DNA of 64,000 nt from Nothopassalora personata (GCA_033816765.1 CM066292.1:4278001-4342000), one strand, 5' to 3'; shown: positions 1 through 10,932, counted from the first letter of the stretch. Made by a program: numbers and translations. Notes: a model not told the origin generated them from the sequence alone.

Positions 1-660
1 CTACTAATGGCGTTTGTACTAAACAACCACAAATTAGAGACAACTTTAACGACACCATTTTATGCGAACTTTAGTAAAGATCCTAACCTATTTAGAACAC
101 CTAGATCCTACCTACAAGCCGAAAGAGTAATCGTAACGACGAACACTCTTAAGGAAGTGCATAAAGAAACACGCAAGGCGATCAAAGATGCATAACGAAA
201 ACTGTCTTAATAACGGCAGGACACAAGAAAAATGGCACCTCTACTAAAAGAGGGGGATAAGGTCTATCTCCTTATAAAAAACTTGAGAATAAGAAGACAG
301 ACTAAGAAACTGGATTACGTTAAGGTCGGACCATTTTTCATCGATAAAGTCATAGGACTAGTTAACTACCGCCTACGACTACTACTAGACGCAAAAATCC
401 ACCTAGTCTTCTATATCTCTAAGCTAGAACCCGCGGACGCTAAAACACCCTACTAGGAAAGCTTCCATTTCGAGCCGGAAGTAGAAAACGAATTCGAAGT
501 CGAAAAGATCCTAGATAAGAAAGGTTAGCGATACCTTGTTAAGTAGAAAGGATACGACGAATTAGAAAATACCTAGGAACTAAAACAAAACCTACGAAAC
601 TGTTAGTAAAGGCTCTAGGAATACAAAAAACGGTCTAGTAGACTAACCCCCGCGTTAGAG
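1..660 (+). pseudogene. Ty3/Gypsy chromovirus pol, integrase C-terminus and chromodomain (RIP-mutated)
   Basis: This is the 3' end of a Ty3/Gypsy polyprotein; the element begins outside the window. Two open stretches (about 7-195 and 232-456) read as the integrase C-terminal region with phrases such as TPFYANF and KEGDKVYLL. The same frame continues past the stop near 456 into a chromodomain-like segment (EVEKIL, then KGYDELENT) around 475-620. The interruptions are TAG codons, as expected when CAG (Gln) or TGG (Trp) lose C or G through CpA-to-TpA mutation. Chromodomains at the integrase C-terminus are typical of fungal chromoviruses and guide insertion toward silent chromatin. The copy cannot encode a full protein. 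Confidence 0.85.
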
Positions 661-677
661 ACTAATCTACTAGAAAG

Positions 678-751
678 CAGCTAGATAGGAATCGAACCTA
701 CGACCTTAAGAGTGTAGATAGCTTACGCTCTACTACTAAGCTACATAACTA
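678..751 (-). other. tRNA-like remnant inside the Gypsy 3' region
   Basis: On the minus strand this segment has a recognisable A box (TAGCTTAGTAGTAGAG), a B box (GGTTCGATTCC) and a T arm with five base pairs around TTCGATT. The acceptor arm is only partly paired; the mismatches fit C-to-T changes in CpA context. The anticodon arm is irregular, and the best 7-base loop is ATCTACA. The D and T arms look most like a lysine- or valine-type tRNA, but the identity cannot be fixed. It lies between the chromodomain and the 3' LTR, so it is probably cargo or a captured tRNA that decayed with the element. It is unlikely to be a working tRNA. Confidence 0.5.
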
Positions 752-926
752 GGTTTAATAAGGAAAACGGAGAACTTACATAAACATATCTCCTATAAGA
801 AACTAACACCTATCTACTAGAGGGACTAGCGCTCGAAGAAGCTACTGCGGCTTCCTTAAGGGTCGGATATAACTAGAGGGCATCATCCGGAATTATCGAA
901 AGGTCCTCCTAGGAAGGAATCGACAT

Positions 927-1334
927 CTAGAAGACCCCCTCTAGCTCTTCGGGGCTACCTTTAGGAACGAGAAGATAGGACGAAGGCGCGGAAAGGGCAT
1001 CGACACCTACGCTCGGTAAACTACGAAGATCCTCGAAATCCTTCGCTATCGCCTTTTCCTCCTTATCCTTAGTAACGCGCAGCTGTTTCCTAAGACGATG
1101 TACCTTTAACATCGCCTCTATCACCTTCTCTTTAGCCTCATCGAGCTCTCGCTTTAGCTTTCGACGCTAGTTACGAAGCCGCTCCTACTTAGTCTACGTA
1201 ATAGTTACGTTACACTTAACACCCTTACGAACGCACTCCGAATAATACCTAAAGCGCACATCTACTACATAACGAGGACTCTTCTTTCCTTTAGGCACTC
1301 TAGCCTTTCGGTAACTAGAACATAGGGATGGCAT
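927..1334 (-). pseudogene. Antisense ORF in the Gypsy 3' region, Cys motif plus coiled coil
   Basis: Read on the minus strand from an ATG at 1334, a 136-codon frame runs to 927 with only a few TAG/TAA interruptions. It starts MPSLCSSYRKARVPKGK, has a short cysteine motif (ECVRKGVKCNV), and then a charged stretch with helical coiled-coil character (about 1124-1030, e.g. KVHRLRKQLRV), ending in an acidic tail. It is antisense to the retroelement, between pol and the 3' LTR. From memory, similar antisense ORFs occur in other fungal Gypsy elements, but I know of no assigned function. The stops sit where RIP would remove Trp or Gln codons, so the frame was probably coding before mutation. Confidence 0.5.
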
Positions 1335-1464
1335 CTCGCGGCCCTCGGCTTCGATGCCTAGTGCTTAACGTTCGCGGCGCTCCTAACGTATTAGCTACTC
1401 GCCGCTTATAGTAAAAGATAGGAACTTATAGGAGAAGAAAGAAAACTCGAGGACGAGTTTTAGT

Positions 1465-1478
1465 AGGAAGGGGGATAG
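1465..1478 (+). other. Polypurine tract of the Gypsy element
   Basis: The purine-rich run AGGAAGGGGGATAG (one T) ends directly before the TGTTACGG start of the LTR. This is the expected place for the plus-strand primer site of an LTR retrotransposon. The position supports both the LTR boundary and the element's plus-strand orientation. Confidence 0.7.
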
Positions 1479-1910
1479 TGTTACGGTTCGGATAGAGGAC
1501 GGTGTAGGACGTAGCATAGAGAGAAAGAATTAGAAGACACGAACTAATCGCTAGGAAGAGAAAGGGACCCTACGTCCGGGTTACGTGCACGACCGCGCGC
1601 TTAGTGCATAGTCGAGCACGACCGTAGAAGTAGCGTATAGACGTACACGACTACACGACTAGGCGACCGGTCGAGTAGATAGACGGACGCCTAACACTGG
1701 ATAGCATACGAGCCTCCTTTATATTTAAGAACGCTAGAAACCCTTATAGTTCTAACGCGTTCAACTTATGTTACTATCTCACTAATTGGAATACAACTCT
1801 TATTCCTATCATTTATCTTCGCTTAGCTTGCTTTAGCCTCTCTAAAGAATACCGCCACGTGACTTAACTTATCTCTCCTTTGAGACTAGCCCTAGAACGA
1901 GACAATAACA
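1479..1910 (+). repeat. 3' LTR of the Gypsy element
   Basis: The segment begins TGTTACGGTTCGG and ends GACAATAACA, so its ends form a short TGTTA/TAACA inverted repeat, the usual LTR edge. It follows a polypurine tract and lies downstream of pol. Its length of 432 bp is normal for a fungal Gypsy LTR. The 5' LTR is outside the window, so age and target-site duplication cannot be judged. Base composition shows the same TpA enrichment as the rest of the island, although CpG-rich pieces remain. Confidence 0.75.
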
Positions 1911-2960
1911 GAAGGCACCCGCGTCCGCGACGCGACCGCGCTAGTATATACGTATGCTCATTTTAGCTACCTTCTAGATTAGGTTATTATTAACAATAGT
2001 CCTAGAGGTAGCCTTCTTAAGCATGTTAATCTTAGGCTTAAGGCGCGGTATTTACTTTACGACTAAGCGGTATAGCTAAGGTAAAGTAAGAGGGAAATCT
2101 ATATACATAGCTTTCCATCCCTCCTTACTATCTACGATACTAGTAGCTTTATCGAGAATCCTCTAAAAGTCCCTAAACTTCTTAGGTTACTTTAGGTAAA
2201 GCCCGTAAGCCTTATAGACCGCTTTCGCGACTACCTCTAGCAATCCCTAAAGGAGGAGGCGACTCCGGGAGCTATTATCTAAATCCTTAGGTTCAATTAG
2301 GTCACTTAAGGATATAAATAGGCGGATAAATTCCTTTACATCTTGTTCTTTAGGCCTCTTGCCTTACTACGCCCTAACAATCTCCTTAAGATATTCCCGA
2401 CTCCCTAACATCGAGTAGGCGTTAAACCTTAAGAACTCTAATAAGAACGCCCTCCTAAAACGTGCCTTGTTAGTAAGCTACCTAGGTAGCCTTATAACTA
2501 CGCGCCGGATAGTAGTTTCGCAATTGCGCTTAAACCTGCCCTAGAAATCATCCTTCTTAATAGATGCCCGAGGCGGATACTAGTCTATTAGGTTGCTAAA
2601 CCGCTCCTAGAACTTAGTAGCATTAGTGCTATTAAAGAACGGATTCTTAGCACCTCCTAGAGGCAGAAAGCGAGGGCTAGCGTTTTCTATTACTACTACT
2701 AATCGTCTAAAGAGGGCAGTTATAGCATCTATTCCAATTATGCTATTCGTTCCTACACCTATACCTAATTTAGCGGCGCTAGTTCCGCTTCTCCCTTCTT
2801 TACTAGATTTAGGTGTTTCCCCTTCCTCCGATTCCTCTATCCTGTTATAAGGGACAGAATCCCTATAGACCCCTTCTATTTTCGTAGGGTTTATAGGCTG
2901 TTCGTAGCCTCTGCCTATGTCGTTAAAGGTGCTAAGTTTTTCTAGTAATGCAGCCGTATC
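1911..2960 (-). pseudogene. RIP-mutated repeat ORF, unrecognised, possibly gag-like
   Basis: The minus strand gives a long, almost continuous frame whose interruptions are nearly all TAG, the RIP pattern. Readable pieces include YPPRASIKKDDF, RFKRNCETTIRRVVIRLPR and DVKEFIRLFISLSDLIEP. The protein is charged and mostly helical in appearance. I cannot match it to a named domain. Its size and lack of a polymerase motif would suit a gag protein of another retroelement, but that is a guess. The plus-strand ORF at 2626-2850 lies in the same DNA and is probably a shadow. Confidence 0.45.
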
Positions 2961-3039
2961 TATTATTACGTAGTGCTTGCTTTAGAATGTACTAATACTA
3001 GTTATTGCTTAATAGGACCTTATGACCGTAATTGTTACT

Positions 3040-3175
3040 AAATACCTTAGACCTTAAGTGTTTTCGACCTTAGTCGACCTTAACCGTAAACCTTAACCTT
3101 AGACCTTAACCTTAAGTAATAACCTTAACCGTGAACCTTAGACCTTAAACCGTGATTTTTAACCTTATAAACTGG
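3040..3175. repeat. Degenerate ACCTTA/ACCTTAG short repeat
   Basis: About 130 bp consist of imperfect repeats of ACCTTAA, ACCTTAG and ACCGTAA units. They resemble telomere repeats in style but are not the TTAGGG/CCCTAA unit of filamentous fungi. The stretch lies between two RIP-mutated elements. It may be a microsatellite inside a transposon. Confidence 0.6.
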
Positions 3176-3589
3176 ATGCTAATACGCTACTAGGTGTACA
3201 CTTAACAACCCCCCTTATTAACTACTAAAATAATGTCTACTAACTACCCTATGTAGGCCTGTCCGAGTTGTGGTGGTATGGAGCGGTGCTTACGTAAGCA
3301 GGGGTATTTGCCGGTCCCGGGACCGGGAAATTAGGTCACGTAACGAGCAGCGCAGTAGCTAGATAAAACAAGAGGATTGGTAGACCTAAACCCCTATGCC
3401 CTCTACTCGAGAGGTATAAATTGAATTGTTACCTTAATGCTACCCTTATAATGCTTAGCTACGTAGTATATATCTTAATAGCTATACTAGGTCCTACTAG
3501 CTTACCTAAATGTCCAATTAAACCTAAATGAAATTGGGGCAAGTTAGACCTAAGGGACCCCCTCTAAACCTAAGGTTAACACAACCTAT

Positions 3590-4680
3590 TAGTCGTTAAT
3601 AGTAGCTAAGGCGTTAATAGCATCGTTCGCGGTCTAAGGTCGTCGGGCTCTACTTGCTTTACTAGGGGCGGGTGTTCCCCGTTTACTCTATCGGTCTCCT
3701 ATCGTAGAGGGCGTTTAAAGCTATTAGGTTAAGAAGATAAGCTTATTTGGTTTTGTTCTCGGGCTAATAAGAAGTTAAGGGAGAGTAATAAAGTAGTAGT
3801 TATCTTAGTCTTATAAAGACTTAAGAAATAGTATAGTAGAGGTTAAGTTACGGTATATTCGAAACAGTAATATTAAATAGTAAGTTAAACGCTTCGAAGC
3901 TATAAGGGTTCTTAGCGTTCCTAAATATAAAGGAGACATTGCTATATCTTAGCTCTATAGTTAACTGTTCGACTAGTTAACCGGTCGTCTAGTTGTCTAG
4001 TTGCCTAGCTTCACGTGTTCGACTATGTAGGTTCGCTATAGTCGCGTACGTAACCTAATCGCGTTAGAGGTCGGAACGATTAGGTCTCGTTCTCCGGTTT
4101 CTATATTCCCTAGCACGCATCCCTCGAGACTCTCTCTTTCTCGTTCTTCAAAACCGTAATAGTAACGTTATCTATATAAGTAGCTAAGGTATTAATAGCA
4201 TCGTTTACGGTCTAAGGTCGTTAGGCTCTACTTACTTTACTAGGGGTAGATGTTTCCTATTTACTCTATTAGTCTCCTATCGTAGAGAGTATTTAAAGCT
4301 ATTAGGTTTAGTATAACCTAATAATAGTATAAATTAAGAAGATAAGCTTTATTAAGTTTATTCTTAGGCTAATAAGACGTTAAGAGAGAGTAATAAAATA
4401 GTAGTATCTTAGCCTTATAGAGACTTAAGAAATAGTATAGTAGAGGTTAGGTTTTAGTATATTCTAAATAGTAATATTAAATAGTAAGCTAAACGGATTA
4501 AAACTGTAAGAAATTCTTAGCGTTTCTTAATATAAAGAAGATTTATAGATCTTAGTAAGTAGTCTAATTAGTCTAAGTATAAGTAGTCTAATTACCCTAA
4601 GTCTAAGCGCTTAGGTAGATTTAGTTACGTATATACCTTATCTTATAATTCTAGAACCTGTTCCGTAAAACCGTGATATA
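3590..4680. repeat. Two tandem LTR-like copies, about 3590-4160 and 4170-4680
   Basis: The block starting near GTAGCTAAGG at 3602 recurs at 4180. Alignment by eye continues over more than 330 bp (for example CATCGTT.CGGTCTAAGGTCGT, TATCGTAGAG, AGAAGATAAGCTT, AAATAGTATAGTAGAGGTTA). Both copies end with an AAAACCGT(A/G)ATA segment. The second copy has an extra piece of about 25 bp near 4310. The first keeps many CpG and C/G positions that are TpA in the second. The copies are probably LTRs (the second could be the 5' LTR of the gag element at 5333) or a tandem duplication of one. Confidence 0.6.
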
Positions 4681-4689
4681 ATCTCTACT

Positions 4690-5332
4690 AGATTATTTCC
4701 AAAGTCTCTATAAGTATTAGAACTATAAGTAGATATTATAATATATAGTACGCCTACGATCTTATAATCGTAGATAAACTAAATCTTATCTTCTTCTATA
4801 GACGCTATATACGTCGCTTAGTGTACGTATATACGTTACGTACGGCTTACTAAGCCGGGCCTAGCCGTATATTATATATAAGGATTAGCTATATGCTACC
4901 CTTATAACTACCTCCTCTTCCGATACGAGCTATCTTTAGCTCGCGGCTTTAGGAGGTTTCTATATAGTAGTTCTAGCTACTTCTTACTAGTTCCGGTACT
5001 ATACGGTTTACCTACGTATTACGTATATATTATTATTAAGGTATAAGAGGTTAAAGTTATAGTTACTAGGTTAACTAACTCGAGGGTTTAAAAAGTATAC
5101 CCTTTTCCCCCTTTCTATAAGGGGCGAGCCCTAGTATCTTAGTACTAGCTACGCCTATATACCGGACTAGTCTCTATTTACTTTACTTTAGGCTACGTTT
5201 AATTTCTTCTTTCTTCCGTATCGAACTTATTATATTCTATATAGAACTTTAGTATATACGTTGTTTACCTATAACATTAAGTTTAATCTATTTAAATTAA
5301 TAAGGTACCTACTATTAAAGAAGCGGTATATA
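4690..5332. other. RIP-mutated leader between LTR-like repeat and gag
   Basis: The stretch is TpA-rich with no frame of any length. By position it would be the 5' untranslated region of the gag-bearing element. I see no clear primer-binding site. Confidence 0.4.
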
Positions 5333-6620
5333 TAATAGCGTCGCCGGGTAGCGAGAATCCTAGGGTAGGTACCTTAAATAAAAGTTTTTAGCTTATACTC
5401 TAATAACTATACTAGCAATAGGAAGAGATATAGGCCGAATTAATTATAACGCGAGCCGCCCTAAAGGAGTTAGAAGATACTTAACGATAATCGACCCCTA
5501 TATTATTACCGCCTATTTAGGATAATACGCCTATAGAGGACCTAATTAGGTAGCTACTATAGACATTAAATACTACTATAGTTACGCCGCGGGCCGGTAG
5601 AGAACCGTTAGAATCTAGGGGTTAGAGCCCGCCTACATAGGACGGTAAAGTAGAGACTTTTTACGACTATTTCCTAAGGATAAAGAGCTCTTTTAGGGTA
5701 TAATCCGCCCTAAAACTAACGCTCTCTAACGAGTTCTATTAGGATGCAATTAACGATACTTTACTAGCTAGTTAGTATACTAGGATACGATATCTTTAGG
5801 AGAAGAGGAATAGTAAGTATAGGAAGGACCCCGTTACTTTCTTTAGGTAACTAGAGAAAGTTTTTAGGGATAGTAACAAGTACGTTAAGGCTCTTAAATA
5901 GCTTACTAAGATTAGATACGTAAATAGCTAACCTTAGTACAATTACTAGATAAACTTTAACGGACTCCTACTAAGTACTAGTAGAGAGGACTAGTCCTAT
6001 AATACTAAGATTAGATACCTATATAATACCTTCTTAAATTCCGTATAAATATATAAGACGGCTATATAAAAAAAGGAGGACTACTATAAGGTTATAGAGG
6101 AGGTTAAGAGGATTATAACTAACCTTAAGGATATAGACTAGTTTAAAGTAGCCTATAAGAAGTAGAAAGAAAATAATAGGGACTCTAGCGCGACTACTAC
6201 GGTTACTACCCGTTCTTTTGTAGAACCTACCGTAACTCGGGTTAATACCGACGGTAATACTATAATAGTACTAACCTAAACTAGCGGAGGCCGCTCTAGA
6301 AGTCGTAGAGACCGGAAGAAGGATAAGGGAAGGAAGTAGAGAGCGAAATAGGTCGACGTCGCTAAAAGAGACCGGTAACGCTAAGAGTAGCTCTACTTTC
6401 GCTACGGAGTAAGTAGGTACCGGGTAAAGGAGTACCTATACGCCGTAGTAGTTAACCCTACTAAGATTAACGTAACGGATATCGAACCGATCCTAGAGGG
6501 TAATAGTTTTAAGTCGGACCCGTAAGATATAGGAAAAGACTAGCTCCTAGGCGAAAGCTAGTATTAGGAGACGAAGAAGTACTAGTAAAAGGGTAGAAAG
6601 TAGTTAAGAGTTCTATAAAT
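5333..6620 (+). pseudogene. Retrotransposon gag with eroded zinc knuckle
   Basis: The plus-strand frame beginning near ASPGSENPRVGT (ATA where a start would be expected) runs about 420 codons with frequent TAG stops. The middle part has a gag-like helical core (VETFYDYFLRIKSSF, then VTFFR.LEKVFRDSNKYVKAL). At 6391-6440 a zinc-knuckle pattern is visible by spacing and neighbours, but the cysteine positions now read TAC/TAT tyrosine (FRYGVS, then KEYLYA). TGC-to-TAC change is what RIP of TpG gives. After about 6490 the frame turns acidic and ends. No pol follows, since normal DNA resumes near 6655. Confidence 0.7.
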
Positions 6621-6654
6621 AGAAACTTTATATATACTAATATAGTCCTCGTTA

Positions 6655-9600
6655 TCGCCTTGTGTCTGACGGCGCTGTCGGATATGTGGGTAGCTGTCCA
6701 AGTTAGTCGCTGACGACGATTTATAAGATTCTATCGCGAAAAAATTGGCGGAAATTCCTTGTGGGTCTCACGCCACCTGTGAATAGTGAAGGCAGCTTCT
6801 TATTATTGCCGTCATGAATCACACACTCCGTGCAAGGGCTGTAAAAGAGGTGACCGCATGTACAGACACGCAGCTGTCTCTTGGTCGCTGGAATAGCAGT
6901 ACTGCAGTCCCTAGTGACTGCCCATTAGATGGGAAGTATTCATGTGCGCTTCGCTACAACTACCACCGTCAGTCAGGTTGCAGGTGTCAGAGTACTTGAC
7001 GCAACCTAGAATTACCGCTGCTCTTAAGCATCGCGGTGGCCACTCCTTTGTGGTGATCTCACAGTCGCTCATACTGAAGTCGACTTTTGCAGCGAGATTC
7101 GCCTTTTAATTAATCCGCGGGCCTGAATCTCTACCAAATCACAAGATAAGTACTCATGCAAAAGTGACCTGTGTCCTGAGGGCAGGAGCGGTCGCTCGCA
7201 TCCTTTGACAGTCTCGAATCTTGAACAACATCATGAAAGGTTTGAGTCTCTGCCATCATTGGGAAGACAAGGCCGCAAGGGCAGTCATCCCATTCAGACA
7301 TTGACCAGAACCCTAGGGATTTGAGGAGGGCGGCGACTCTTAGGCCGAGAACTTCGGTGCCTGTTATGAAAATGCCAGACCTTGAGTTGCTCTTCGGTGA
7401 TTGTAGTCGCAGTGGCACAGCCTACGTCTCGGACAGCAGCATCTCAACTACGTGTCCATACCCATTTTCGGCCCGACGTGGGCCGGGAACACTCTTCCAG
7501 GAGTTCTCAGCAGAGTGCGTGTTCCGAATGCGAACAGTGATCGTTCTGCAGCGGACAAGCATCTTCTCGATCATGGTTAGAAGACGACGATGCGCCAGAA
7601 AAGGAGTGCAGATAGGTGATGTTGCTCACATGATGCGGTGCATCGGATACCGAAGGAGCGGCAATGGACAGCGCAAGGTGCGACGCCTCGAGAATGGTAG
7701 TCGGGACCAAGCCACCGCCAGGGCCTCGCGGGAAGTTTGATGTTCGTGTAGAAAGCAGAGATATGAGCCTCCCTCGTAACACAACCACGCCGTTGTCCTT
7801 CTCGGTACACGGTACATCGGAATCTCCAAATAGCATCGACCGGCACGCGGTCGCGGACCCTCGCTCGTGCCGTGTCTCTGGGAGCAAGGGCACGCACACA
7901 ACGCGCCGACATCATCTGGATCACGTTTTCGTCTAGGTGCAGATACGAGATAGTGCACAGTACCGAATGCAACAGACGCGGTGAGCGATACGGAAGCGAG
8001 GAATGTGTTCCTCATTCGGCGACTACATCTGTTTCGAGGACGAGCTAATTGCCAGATACAGTTGCCTGCGGTCGAGGTGACGAGTGACGGGGCTTGGTTG
8101 TCTGTGCTGATTTGACTCGATAGGCGAACGGTGTGCATGCATGGGCTAGTGAAAGCATACCGCCGGTCATAGCGAAGCCCATGTATGATGTCGAAGAGAC
8201 AACTATGCCAGCAGTATTGCGAACAGACACCCAGGCACGACGCAATCGCGATCAATCTGCCTGGAGCATCAAAGGGGGTCTTCATATGCTGTCGTTGGGG
8301 ACACGTCGCATTCAATGTTCTTACGATCGACGATGTACTGTCACAGCAGAGCCTCAGACAGTCAGACTGCAGGCGATCTTGGACAGAGTTCACTCCAAGT
8401 GGTCAAGGTGGCGCCGTCGTTCGTCTCCACCACAAATGACGAGCAGGATCGCCTCTCCCACGTTTCAGCGGCTGCTACTGTGCACACATGTTGCATTCGG
8501 GGCGACTATCTCGTATCGAAATGTAGATGGCATCCCGGTATGACGTGCAACCTCTCGTCCTCTTCGTATGATGGCACGTATTGGGTATGTTGCTATAAGC
8601 AGCCGTAGTAGCGCTATAGGAACTGCGTGGCGTGCATTGGCGTTCTTTGTGTATCTGCAAGGCCAGTGTTAGAATTATATCATTACCTGCCCTCGATCTT
8701 GCGGACTCTATCGTAAACGACGCAGTTCCATGACCAGACCGAACTGCACACCGGGGTGGAGAACCAGCATTATCACGAAAGGAGCATTGTGGATTCCTCT
8801 GTTTGCGTACATTCCGCCCATAGCCGAACGAGAGCTACTAGAGTGAGGTGAGTTTACACTTTCCTATTGGCACTCCTTGGCCGGCATCATCACAGCAGGT
8901 TTGGCTACCCGTCCACGAGCGCGCACCTCTTGCGTACAGTCTTGGAAGCGACGAGCAGCAGGCCTGGCGTCCATGATACTTCTGTTGGTTAGCAGTACTG
9001 ACATTCTTGTCAGCACGGCATTGTCCAGGATCACGCAAGTGCTGCCCCTTTTGCAGGGCGCGGAAGACAAAGGAGCGCACAGCTAATAAGAGGCTCTCGC
9101 CATCCTTGCATCAGTGCTATCAGCAGGCCGTGGGACCACGGCCACCAGAAGATTCGTACAGTAGTCTCCGTTGGATGTGGAGCAGAACGGAGCGACTATA
9201 CCTCTAGCCGACTTTGCCTCACCTTCGCCTTCAATTCCCTCATCCTCCCACGAGGCGGCCTTCGCACCTATCTCACTGTCCTACGATACTCGAGCTCGGC
9301 GCCAACGCCGGCCCCCGAAGCGCTATATCGCTATCTGCAGCGCCGAGCATACAGCACGTCCTCATTCGACGCGGCACCCTGCAGAATCGTGCATGAGCCC
9401 GCAGCTGCCTTAGCTTACCTCCCCGTCCTGGCCACAGGAACAGAACACCCCCATATCTATATCTCTCTACCCAGAGCACGTTGCCGCGACGCGTTCGACT
9501 CCACTTTCTCGCTCGATAGCGCAGAGATACAGCAGCTGATCTCCGTCACTGCTGCTGCGTCCGAGTCTGCCCCACGGTGTGGTTGTTGGTCACATCACAC

Positions 9601-9695
9601 CCAACACGAGCGCCGGCACCCACCTGGCACACGCTCGGCCCAAGACTCAAGTCATCGTTAAGCATAAGCAAGACGGCGCTATACAAGGAAGCATC
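6655..9695. other. Gene-poor spacer of normal base composition
   Basis: RIP composition stops near 6655. Several overlapping frames of 60-255 codons exist here on both strands, the longest at 7626-8393 on the minus strand. None shows a domain, a convincing splice pattern or clear codon bias, and they overlap one another in several frames. A decayed or unrecognised gene on the minus strand around 7500-8400 cannot be excluded. The last 500 bp presumably include the promoter and 5' leader of the gene starting at 9696. Confidence 0.5.
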
Positions 9696-10932
9696 ATGTC
9701 GACGCTGATCATGAACCCGCCTCCGCACAGGAAACCTGTCCCTGGGCGCGGGCAGTCGTCGTTCACAATGCAAACGCCGAAACCGCCGCCAGCTCAGAAT
9801 CACCTAGGATCACACCTAAGTCAGCAGGAGCGAACACACAGCAGGACCCGCACTAGCTCGAGTAGCGTGATGCCCTTTTCTATGAACCACCACTCTCCAC
9901 CGCGACAACCAAGCGTATCGCCCGCATACAGCATGACGCAACAGTCGCAACAGTCGCAACAGTCGCAACAGCACCACCAACCGCCATTTCCCGGCCAGAA
10001 CCGCCGCACACTCTCCAATGCCACATCATCAACGTCGTCGACCAACACTTCCGCGAATCTGCAACGAGCACCAACGAACACGGCCTACAGCACGACGAGC
10101 GGTGTCACAAGATCGACCTCTTCTCGAAGCAATTCCTCAATTTCGCCAACGTCATATGTCGCCCTTATGCGGAAACAGAAGGGCACTGTCTGGTGCGACA
10201 GAGCTCAGCATGAAGACCCGCGCATACTAGCCGCCCAACGACAAGCGAAGATTCGGGCCGCGGCGGAGGTAGCAGGTGGTCACAATCATGCAATACAAGT
10301 GCGAACAAGTACCAGCAGCTCGGGCGTGGTAGGCGGCGTAAGAAGCAAGATCAGACACCATGGCGCCGCAAAGGCGAGCGCATACAAGGCGACCCTACAG
10401 CCCGGTGGCGCTGGTGTGCCCATGAGGCTGTCGGCATCAGAGGTCGACGATGGTAACGATAGTGATGAAGAGAGCAGCGCCAAATACCACAACAGGACCG
10501 GCAGTGGGCGGAGCAGCGTGCACAGTGGGCGACGAGGCCAAAGCTATAACAATTCAGGTCTCAATCATGCATACAGCAACGGCTCAACGCCGCCACAAGG
10601 CAGCCCAGTCGACAGCATAGGAGAGCTGCGGGAAGAAGAGACGCCGATGGCCAACGGCGGTAACGGCGAGTACTTCGTAGGCGCAAACGATGAAGAAAGC
10701 TTTGATACTGTGCCTGGCTTGCCCCAAACAACCGGTCCAACAGCCGCTGAACGGGCCCACAAAAACACCGCGGATGATCTGCGGAGGAGAGGCAGTGTCG
10801 ATGGTAAGTGCAAAGGACAGACAGCATTGTCTCGAGTATTGCTAACGCTCTTCCGTTTGATTAGACCGAACCATGACCATGAGCAATACACGACTGTTCA
10901 TTGCAAATCCGGACGCAGATCTGAGTGATTAG
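9696..10932 (+). CDS. Conserved serine-rich fungal protein of unknown function
   Basis: Two exons, 9696-10803 and 10865-10932, separated by a 61 bp GTAAGT...TTAG intron, encode about 391 residues. I chose the ATG at 9696 (MSTLIMN) because the upstream part of the frame looks like leader sequence. The N-terminal half is low complexity, with Ser, Pro, Gln and Thr runs including a QSQ repeat coded by a 9-bp tandem repeat near 9942-9972. The best conserved part is around residues 155-190 (MRKQKGTVWCDRAQ, then EDPRILAAQRQAK). The short second exon adds a compact end (TRLFIANPDADLSD), which supports the splice. I recall similar proteins across Pezizomycotina without known function; disordered regulatory or scaffold roles are possible. 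Confidence 0.75.

Noticed and set aside
2626..2850. A plus-strand frame in the first RIP island
   Set aside because: The minus strand over the same DNA gives a longer, more protein-like frame with RIP-type stops only.
7626..8393. A 255-codon minus-strand frame with a few hydrophobic stretches
   Set aside because: It overlaps other open frames of similar length on both strands, has no recognisable domain and no conserved pattern; high GC with few TpA explains long chance frames here.
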